This document shows, piece after piece, positions 1 to 4,703 of a stretch of DNA of 5,070 nucleotides. Position numbers and translations under genes: made by a program. Each line of letters opens with the position of its first letter. Positions within the stretch are counted from its first letter, which is position 1. Source of the stretch: Bacilli bacterium (lineage in GTDB: Bacteria > Bacillota_I > Bacilli_A > RF39 > UBA660). The notes beneath the pieces were generated by a model. That model was not told the origin of the DNA. It made no database searches and saw only the letters and a program-made list of their open reading frames with translations. Where the stretch lies: positions 1-5,070 of the forward strand of contig CAAHEL010000053.1 of NCBI GenBank assembly GCA_900772445.1, in the 5' to 3' direction.

Positions 1-735
1 ACTATTATAAATCATTTTAACAAGTTCAGAAATTATATTATAAACTAATGCAAAATTATCATTTTCTAATTTATCTATCCTATATTCCATACTAGTTAAA
101 TCAAAAGAATTACCCCTAAATAATTTCCCATATATCGAACCATTAAGTGCCATTCCTTGATAAAATAATTCATTATATAAATTAGATAAATTAATATAAT
201 TATCATGGTATTTATCAATATTACTAATTAAACCATCACTTAAATTAAGTGGCTTATTACCAAAATAAGATTCCCCAAGTATATTAATATCTATTCTATT
301 AATAAATTCTGCTACTAAACTTTCTATTGGATATCTATTTTTAACATTAACTATTGTACTAGCATAAAATTCACAAATACCAGCATTTAATCCATAACCA
401 ACACCATTATTTATAATACCATTCTTATCATTTTCCCTATCAACACTAGCTATATGTAATAACCCATAAATATCCCCCAAAAAATCCTTTGAACTAATTG
501 TATTAGTAACATTATCATAATCAAATATATAATGTCTACTAGTATTTTTAACCACCTTTAAATCCCTTAAATTACTATGATAATTCTTTTTACAATTAAC
601 ATAATACTTATTAAGAAACTCCTCAACCATATAAAACGGATTAGAACTTACCAAAGTATTACTAGCACTCGTTAAAGTTAATACACTTTCCCCATCATAA
701 TACTTCTCATAACATTTTTTTAAATTACTTCCCAT
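1..735 (-). CDS. Hypothetical protein, possible degenerate zincin metalloprotease (3' end outside window)
   Basis: An open frame runs from an ATG at 735 to the left edge (245 codons, no stop), so the C terminus is missing. The start overlaps the upstream trhP-like stop (TAATG) and has an AAGG ribosome site at 746-743, seven bases away, so it is translationally coupled to the trmR operon. I do not recognise a named family. Residues 86-97 read LGDIYGLLHIAS and residues 113-125 GYGLNAGICEFYA. These resemble, from memory, a family of Bacilli proteins with a HELxH-AS motif followed by GLNEGxTE, which would be a gluzincin-like zinc site. Here the first His and catalytic Glu of HExxH are replaced (Y90, G91) while H94 and E122 remain, so it would be a pseudoenzyme. 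I see no signal peptide or obvious membrane segment. The gene is secure; the zincin relation is a weak inference. Confidence 0.85.
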   Translation of the reverse strand, partial: MGSNLKKCYEKYYDGESVLTLTSASNTLVSSNPFYMVEEFLNKYYVNCKKNYHSNLRDLKVVKNTSRHYIFDYDNVTNTISSKDFLGDIYGLLHIASVDRENDKNGIINNGVGYGLNAGICEFYASTIVNVKNRYPIESLVAEFINRIDINILGESYFGNKPLNLSDGLISNIDKYHDNYINLSNLYNELFYQGMALNGSIYGKLFRGNSFDLTSMEYRIDKLENDNFALVYNIISELVKMIYNS

Positions 736-1535
736 TACTTCACCTTAAATATTGTTTTAGTATCATAAAATCCTAAACAATATTCCTTTCCATCAAATTC
801 TTTATTTATAAACTTATCAATTACATTTACATCATTATCTATTTCAATTACAAAGTAATCAATAAAGTCTAATTCATTAATCTTATTACTTAAATCAACT
901 ACATCACTATATATAGTAGTAGCATATTTTTCCTGTTCTATTTTTAGTAATTTATCACCATTTTTCATCATATAACAATTACTTTTCTTTTCCTTATTAA
1001 TATATTTAAAATAATTACTAAGTAAATATCTTCTAGAACAAAATAACGGCATTCTACCATATACCCTATAAAATAATTGCATATTAGTATTTAATTTTAT
1101 CTCTTCAATTTCTTCCCTAGTTATATCAGAAGTAATATAACTATATTTAATACCCAATTTATTATAAAATTTATTAGATTCAATACTTCTATTCATATGA
1201 TCTTGACCTATTATTAACTTATCTACTACACCAACCTTTTTAGCAAGCGTATATACTGCCATATCATAAAAGATTATCTTACTAATATCACCCTTTTTTA
1301 TCTTCCAAAGAACTTCTTCTAACAAAAGTAAATCACTATTATGTATTATTTTATTTAACAATACTATCTTTTCTTTTTTAGTAATTAATTCATTTATATC
1401 ATCAACATTCATATGAAATTTAGTAGATACACTAAAATTAGTTACAGGAAATATTATACCATCTACTTTTGTACTTGTTTTTAATAACCTATTTATATCA
1501 ATAATATCATTCGGTTTTACTATTAATTTTCCCAC
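735..1535 (-). CDS. trhP: Short U32-family protein, TrhP/YrrN-like (tRNA U34 hydroxylation)
   Basis: This is a peptidase-U32-family protein of 266 aa, close in size to B. subtilis YrrN (TrhP1). TrhP proteins take part in prephenate-dependent formation of 5-hydroxyuridine at tRNA position 34, the substrate of TrmR. Supporting features are the barrel-like alternation of beta strands and helices in the first 150 residues and the U32-type segment at 154-175 (LFYRVYGRMPLFCSRRYLLSNY region). That segment holds one cysteine, C166, rather than the cysteine cluster of long U32 proteins. The start is chosen as the GTG at 1535, two bases after the trmR stop, because AAGG lies at 1545-1542 with six-base spacing. 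An ATG at 1604 in the same frame would add 23 residues encoded inside trmR and lacks support. The gene sits directly downstream of trmR, as in the B. subtilis yrrM-yrrN order. The long partner TrhP2 (YrrO) is not in the window. The family call is firm; assignment to TrhP1 rests mainly on context. Confidence 0.82.
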   Translation of the reverse strand: MGKLIVKPNDIIDINRLLKTSTKVDGIIFPVTNFSVSTKFHMNVDDINELITKKEKIVLLNKIIHNSDLLLLEEVLWKIKKGDISKIIFYDMAVYTLAKKVGVVDKLIIGQDHMNRSIESNKFYNKLGIKYSYITSDITREEIEEIKLNTNMQLFYRVYGRMPLFCSRRYLLSNYFKYINKEKKSNCYMMKNGDKLLKIEQEKYATTIYSDVVDLSNKINELDFIDYFVIEIDNDVNVIDKFINKEFDGKEYCLGFYDTKTIFKVK

Positions 1536-1536
1536 A

Positions 1537-2112
1537 TTACACCTTCTTTTTAGAAATTGATATCCTGTCTCCAATTGGAATATATATAGTATCAAATTCC
1601 TCATTACTTTCTAAAAAACCAAGATAGTTTTTTATCTTCTTAACTATACCTTTTTGGTTCTTCGTTACTATTTTACTCTCATTTTCAACCAATCCATGAA
1701 AAGATAGATTATCGGTAATAATGACACCATTATCGTTTAAATTAACCTTATACCTATTAAAAAAATTAATATTATTACCCTTACTAGCATCAATAAATAT
1801 CAAATCAAACTTACCATCAATAACTGATTCCAAAGCATCCTCATTAAGTATCTTAATCCTGTTTTCTAAATTATATTTCTTAATATTAGATACCGCAATA
1901 TTATATCTATTAATATCCTTTTCAATAGTTGTAACAAATATATCATCATCTACCATAGCCATACGAATTGCAGAATACCCAATAGCACTTCCTATTTCTA
2001 AAATATTCTTAATATTATTTTCCTTAATATAATTACACATATAATCTATTCCATCTTTTAACATTATAGGAACATTATTACATTTAGCATATTCTTCTAA
2101 TTCATCGAACAT
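1537..2112 (-). CDS. trmR: tRNA 5-hydroxyuridine methyltransferase TrmR (O-methyltransferase, YrrM)
   Basis: This SAM-dependent class I O-methyltransferase of 191 aa methylates 5-hydroxyuridine at the tRNA wobble position to 5-methoxyuridine, in the cytoplasm. Visible motifs are motif I at 37-45 (ILEIGSAIG), the ribose-binding acidic residue E64 in TTIEKD, and FDLIFIDASKG at 102-112, with D108 and K111 at the metal/substrate site. GVIITDN follows at 129-135, with D134 and N135 completing the metal site typical of the COMT-like family, then LSFHGLV, as in YrrM proteins. The frame also contains a TTG at 2127, but the ATG at 2112 is preferred. GGAAG at 2125-2121 is its ribosome site with eight-base spacing, and the TTG would lie at the predicted transcription start. 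It is the first gene of an operon with the trhP-like gene two bases downstream. At 191 aa it is slightly shorter than YrrM. Confidence 0.88.
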   Translation of the reverse strand: MFDELEEYAKCNNVPIMLKDGIDYMCNYIKENNIKNILEIGSAIGYSAIRMAMVDDDIFVTTIEKDINRYNIAVSNIKKYNLENRIKILNEDALESVIDGKFDLIFIDASKGNNINFFNRYKVNLNDNGVIITDNLSFHGLVENESKIVTKNQKGIVKKIKNYLGFLESNEEFDTIYIPIGDRISISKKKV

Positions 2113-2134
2113 AACTATCACTTCCAATGCCTAT

Positions 2135-2163
2135 ATTATATACTAAATAAAGAAAATAAGCAA
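2135..2163 (-). promoter_or_regulatory. Promoter of the trmR operon
   Basis: On the minus strand a perfect TATAAT (2140-2135) follows a weak TTGCTT -35 (2163-2158) with an exact 17-base spacer. The predicted transcription start is near 2128, giving a leader of about 16 bases before the trmR ATG at 2112. Only three of six -35 bases match consensus, but the -10 and spacing are ideal and the position is just upstream of an operon start. The regulator, if any, is not visible. Confidence 0.6.
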
Positions 2164-2193
2164 TAAATACACGAATTTTCATTAATAATAATC

Positions 2194-2222
2194 CAAAAAA
2201 AGAACCAAATTAGTTCCCTTTT
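2194..2222 (-). terminator. Intrinsic terminator of the kinase-HIRAN operon
   Basis: About ten bases beyond the HIRAN gene stop, the minus strand reads GGGAACTAATTTGGTTC and then an unbroken T tract. GAACTA pairs with TGGTTC (one G-T wobble, ATT loop) and the flanking GG/AA can extend the stem against the T run. It separates the kinase-HIRAN operon from the trmR promoter at 2163. On the plus strand the stem is followed by only four T residues, so termination in that direction would be poor. Confidence 0.7.
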
Positions 2223-2232
2223 AACAATTATA

Positions 2233-2913
2233 CTAATTATTAATAATAATTTTTACAAATACAGTTATATCCTCACCACTAATTTCACTATTAAAATTTA
2301 ATCCCTTAACTAATGCAGAATACTTCACATTATTTTTAAGTATACTTGCTAATTCACTTGCATAATATCTTGGAACATAACCTAATTTATACTTCTTATT
2401 ATTTTTACAAAGAATAACTTTAATAGCATTTTTATCATATTGATTATCAGGTTCAAGTTCTAATAATAATTTATCATTTTCTTTAATTAATTCATAATTC
2501 TCTTTTGTATTAAAACAATGTCTTGTTCCTGCTACATCAAATTCAACCTTATTAGGATTAAATACTGGAACAAATTCATAATTATCAGTTAAAAGTCTAC
2601 CCCTTGTTGCTCTTAATATATCAAATTTACTAGAAGTCTTATCTAGATTATATAGATTTAAAATTTCTAAATAATCACTTCTTGATACATTAGGTAATCT
2701 AGTTGCAATATTAGCAAATAATTCATCACTCTCATAAACATTATTAATATCATCAAAACCAGGAAAATACTTAAAACCATCTTTTTGTGCTTCATCTAAT
2801 TCTGGATTAACATAGCAAAACTTATAACTATTATCTAAATAACTTAGTGTACCAATTTTATACCTTCTCCTACTTTTAGGTTGTTTCCAAATAAGCCACA
2901 TCTTATTTTCCAT
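2233..2913 (-). CDS. HIRAN-domain protein with HipA-N/HipS-like N-terminal segment
   Basis: The 226-aa protein shows two parts. Residues about 123-222 look like a HIRAN domain: FDVAGTRHC, then a LELEPDNQYDKNAIKV segment (the D-x-NPxDxxAI-like core), then LGYVPRYYASELA. HIRAN domains bind DNA ends or act as accessory modules in DNA-related proteins. Residues about 1-115 resemble the small HipA N-terminal (HipS-like) region: WLIWKQP, GFKYFPGFDDINNVYESDELF (46-66), RLPNVSRSDY (72-81) and a TRGRLLTDNYEFVP stretch. The ATG at 2913 has GGAG seven bases upstream and lies 13 bases after the kinase stop, so the two genes form one operon. In HipBST systems a separate HipS-like protein neutralises a short kinase, so this protein is a candidate partner or antitoxin of the kinase; that role is inferred. 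It could instead be a DNA-targeting adaptor. The HIRAN call is good, the HipS-like relation moderate. Confidence 0.78.
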   Translation of the reverse strand: MENKMWLIWKQPKSRRRYKIGTLSYLDNSYKFCYVNPELDEAQKDGFKYFPGFDDINNVYESDELFANIATRLPNVSRSDYLEILNLYNLDKTSSKFDILRATRGRLLTDNYEFVPVFNPNKVEFDVAGTRHCFNTKENYELIKENDKLLLELEPDNQYDKNAIKVILCKNNKKYKLGYVPRYYASELASILKNNVKYSALVKGLNFNSEISGEDITVFVKIIINN

Positions 2914-2926
2914 ATTTTCACTCCAT

Positions 2927-3781
2927 TCATTTTATATCAATCAGTATATTCCTTCTTTTTTTCAGGTATATTATTATATACTCTTTATGTTTTTCGGTCA
3001 ACAAATTATCTGGTATTTTATTAACAATTTCTTCAATTACTTCATCGGTTAATTTATTTATTTTTTTTAATTCTTCTTGAACTATATCATAATAATTATC
3101 ATTTAAATATCTTATAAGTTCAAAATGCTTATACCTTCCTTTTTGATCTTCTTTATAAATATAAGTTTTACTTTTATTAATATATACATCAAAATCTTTT
3201 TTCTTAGTATAATAATCTTCAGCATACATTTCATTTTTAAAATCTCTCAGCAAATTACAACCATTATCATATAATGGAGAAATATTATAGTTTTCTCCAC
3301 TTCTTGTAATTCCCCAGTTTTCTTCATGCCTATCTTGTTCACCAATCAAAGCATCAAAAATCATTATCTTTATGAAATCTTTAAATAAATTACAATCTAA
3401 TTCATCTAAAGTTTTCTTAATATTAGATATTGTATAATACCTTGAGCGTTCATTGTTACGAATATTTAAATACGCTACAGCATCAATATGCTCTGCATTA
3501 CTTATTTCAATAAATAAATAATTAAGTATCCCTAATACACCATTAGAATCACGTGCTAATTCAATTCTAGCACAATCATATCCTAAAACTTTTGCTATTT
3601 CATAACTCATTTTTTCAGAGCAAGACTCACTCACCAAATATCCATTACCTTCATATTTAAAAAAAGCTTTTTTACCCTTGCTATCTACTACAATTCTCTT
3701 TACTCTTGATCCCTTGATATTAGTAATATTTTCTGAAAAGTAAAAATCTTTACCATATTGTTTAACTACATATTTTTCCAT
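2927..3781 (-). CDS. HipA-family Ser/Thr kinase, short form (HipT/CtkA-like)
   Basis: This 284-aa protein has the core of the HipA-like kinase fold but lacks the roughly 100-residue N-terminal subdomain of full-length HipA (about 440 aa). Visible features in order: a Lys in FFKY (K42) as candidate ATP-binding lysine; SEKMSYEIAKVLG (55-67) as the helix that positions it; the catalytic segment ALIGEQDRHEENW (144-156) with D150, H152 and N155; and the metal-binding PLYDNG (169-174) with D172. HipA-family kinases phosphorylate Ser/Thr on targets such as aminoacyl-tRNA synthetases and can halt translation; the substrate here cannot be read from sequence. A strong GGAGG ribosome site (3790-3786) precedes the ATG at 3781. 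It is the first gene of a two-gene operon with the HIRAN protein. The missing N-terminal subdomain may be supplied by that partner. No helix-turn-helix HipB gene adjoins it. The frame ends in TGA, showing TGA is a stop in this genome. Confidence 0.85.
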   Translation of the reverse strand: MEKYVVKQYGKDFYFSENITNIKGSRVKRIVVDSKGKKAFFKYEGNGYLVSESCSEKMSYEIAKVLGYDCARIELARDSNGVLGILNYLFIEISNAEHIDAVAYLNIRNNERSRYYTISNIKKTLDELDCNLFKDFIKIMIFDALIGEQDRHEENWGITRSGENYNISPLYDNGCNLLRDFKNEMYAEDYYTKKKDFDVYINKSKTYIYKEDQKGRYKHFELIRYLNDNYYDIVQEELKKINKLTDEVIEEIVNKIPDNLLTEKHKEYIIIYLKKRRNILIDIK

Positions 3782-3808
3782 TTAACCTCCAACCTTAAAT
3801 ATCACACT

Positions 3809-3836
3809 AATATAGATATTACCCCGAATTAATCAA
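3809..3836 (-). promoter_or_regulatory. Promoter of the kinase-HIRAN operon
   Basis: Minus-strand TTGATT (3836-3831) and TATATT (3814-3809) are separated by 16 bases, matching consensus at four and five of six positions. The predicted start is near 3802, giving a short leader with GGAGG before the kinase ATG. The -35 falls within the last codons of the truncated reverse-transcriptase frame, so the promoter straddles the point where that gene breaks off. I see no operator-like inverted repeat. Confidence 0.45.
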
Positions 3837-3959
3837 CTCTAAAATATAAGCAAAATATTCCATCTTATATTTCTCAAACTCAAATAATTTTTTCTTATTT
3901 CTTACATTCTTTTTAATACTAGATTCATAAATATATATTAGTTCCTCTAACTTAGCCAA
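3819..3959 (-). pseudogene. Truncated DGR-type reverse transcriptase, N-terminal 46 codons only
   Basis: A frame too short for usual calling reads from a TTG at 3959 to TAA at 3819. The peptide begins MAKLEELIYIYESSI and contains RNKKKLFEFEKYKMEYFAYI (20-39), then LELINSG. From memory this matches the N-terminal helices of diversity-generating-retroelement reverse transcriptases, which carry K-N-K-K-x-x-x-x-FE near the start, then a helix, then a glycine before the palm domain. None of the palm motifs, including the YxDD-type catalytic box, follows; the frame stops just where the conserved core should start. The TTG has a close GGTGAG ribosome site (3968-3963) and overlaps the end of the avd remnant by 13 bases, an arrangement expected for an avd-RT operon. 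The frame downstream is replaced by the kinase promoter. The coding character is clear; the RT identity is moderately sure because only 46 residues are available. Confidence 0.6.
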
Positions 3960-4255
3960 CTTCTCACCATCTTATTTACTTTAGTTAATATTTTAACTGA
4001 AGTAATCATCTGTCACTAATATATTTCTTTTTATAAAATCTTTCTAATAATTTCTCTTAAACAAATATCCTTAATACTCTTATCATTACTATAATTTGCT
4101 CTAAAAATATACTCTATTAAATTATAACTACAAGTAATAATTTTATCTTTATAAAAATAATCACTTCTAGGAATATTACTAACTAAATTATCTATATTAG
4201 AAATAAATAACATACTTTTATTTAAAATAATAAAATCACTATTTAAAATATTCAT
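3947..4255 (-). pseudogene. avd: Broken avd (DGR accessory variability determinant)
   Basis: Avd is a small four-helix-bundle protein that forms a pentamer and works with the DGR reverse transcriptase. The intact N-terminal part is 74 codons from the ATG at 4255 and includes NIPRSDYFYKDKI (27-39), the Avd position usually read as (F/I)P+S-x-x-(F/Y), then a helix NLIEYIFRANYSNDKSIKD. The frame ends in TAA at 4031. Beyond it, KKYISDR appears at 4029-4009 in another frame. ITSVKILTKVNKMVRSWLS then follows from 4006 in the original frame to TAG at 3947, which looks like the C-terminal helix of Avd (compare LTxxxKMxxxWI). The stops TAA, TAG and TGA interrupt the original frame between 4033 and 4013, and the middle is shorter than expected, so it has several lesions. 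It overlaps the MSL gene end by 17 bases and the RT start by 13 bases. The N-terminal fragment alone could still be translated but would lack half of the bundle. Confidence 0.65.
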
Positions 4256-4613
4256 AAATAATATTTACTAACCTATCTAACTGTTCTTTAGAACAATTAT
4301 TAATTTTATCATTAACTAACTTTATCTTATCTATAGTATCCATATTATTTAAAGCAATATCTTTATATTTATTATAATTATTTATCTTACCATAATTCTT
4401 ATTAATATTTTCTCTATCATTATAAATAACATTATAATTAATATAATTACTCTCTAGTATATTAATAATCTTATTATATACACTATCAGGAAAACCTACC
4501 TTATTATTATCTATTACTTTATATTTAAATAAATAATTAAATATATAAGCATCTATCTCATATACATTATAAAATTTACCATTAGTTTTTATTATATTTA
4601 TACTTTCTTTCAT
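4239..4613 (-). CDS. MutS-like (MSL) DGR accessory protein
   Basis: The 124-aa protein resembles, in residues 9-63, the mismatch-recognition domain I of MutS: KTNGKFYNVYEIDAYIFNYL aligns with GxFYExFxxDA, and NKVGFPDSVYNKIINILE with the AGxPxHALDxYLxxLL region. The glutamate of the MutS FxE motif is replaced by Asn (N16). Residues 64-85 are a low-complexity Asn/Tyr/Lys linker and 90-124 an alpha-helical tail. Short stand-alone MutS-like proteins (MSL) are known as accessory genes of some DGR cassettes, and the position between the variable protein and the avd/RT remnants fits that. The start at 4613 has no clear ribosome site; a TATAAT at 4633-4628 may be a -10 but has no good -35. The last 17 bases overlap the avd frame, so the genes were probably coupled. 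The frame looks intact although its presumed partners are broken. The precise role of MSL proteins is not established. Confidence 0.68.
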   Translation of the reverse strand: MKESINIIKTNGKFYNVYEIDAYIFNYLFKYKVIDNNKVGFPDSVYNKIINILESNYINYNVIYNDRENINKNYGKINNYNKYKDIALNNMDTIDKIKLVNDKINNCSKEQLDRLVNIIYEYFK

Positions 4614-4670
4614 ACTATCAATATGAAATTATATTTATATATTATCTAATTTTACTTGAAATAATTTTAA

Positions 4671-4703
4671 TAGGTCGGTCGGACCATATCCGACATCGAC
4701 CTA
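4671..4703 (-). repeat. Imperfect hairpin at the 3' end of the variable-protein gene (DGR-type cruciform)
   Basis: The plus strand reads TAGGTCG, GTCGGA, a five-base loop CCATA, TCCGAC, a two-base bulge AT, then CGACCTA. The outer arms pair over seven bases and the inner arms over six. The structure overlaps the TAG stop of the variable-protein gene (4703-4701). No T tract follows on the minus strand (CTATTAAAATT), so it is not an intrinsic terminator. DGR target genes characteristically carry a GC-rich hairpin or cruciform just downstream of the variable region that promotes homing; the position and GC content fit that. Confidence 0.65.

Noticed and set aside
1536..1604. N-terminal extension of the trhP-like gene from the ATG at 1604
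   Set aside because: It would overlap trmR by 68 bases and has no suitable ribosome site; the GTG at 1535 has AAGG at six-base spacing and starts right after the trmR stop.
1721..2032. Plus-strand open frame of 103 codons
   Set aside because: It lies wholly within trmR on the opposite strand, encodes a Leu/Ile/Ser-rich peptide typical of antisense AT-rich frames, and has no ribosome site.
2113..2127. TTG at 2127 as the trmR start
   Set aside because: It would sit at the predicted transcription start and overlaps the GGAAG ribosome site that serves the ATG at 2112.
2927..2935. Recoded genome (TGA as Trp), as in Mycoplasma
   Set aside because: The kinase ends cleanly at TGA followed by a ribosome site and the next ATG, and tryptophans in these genes are TGG.
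4031..4255. Intact 74-aa gene
   Set aside because: Avd-like sequence resumes downstream in the same and another frame up to 3947, so this is better read as the front half of a broken avd gene.
4671..4703. Hairpin as an intrinsic terminator of the variable-protein gene
   Set aside because: No T tract follows on the minus strand or on the plus strand.
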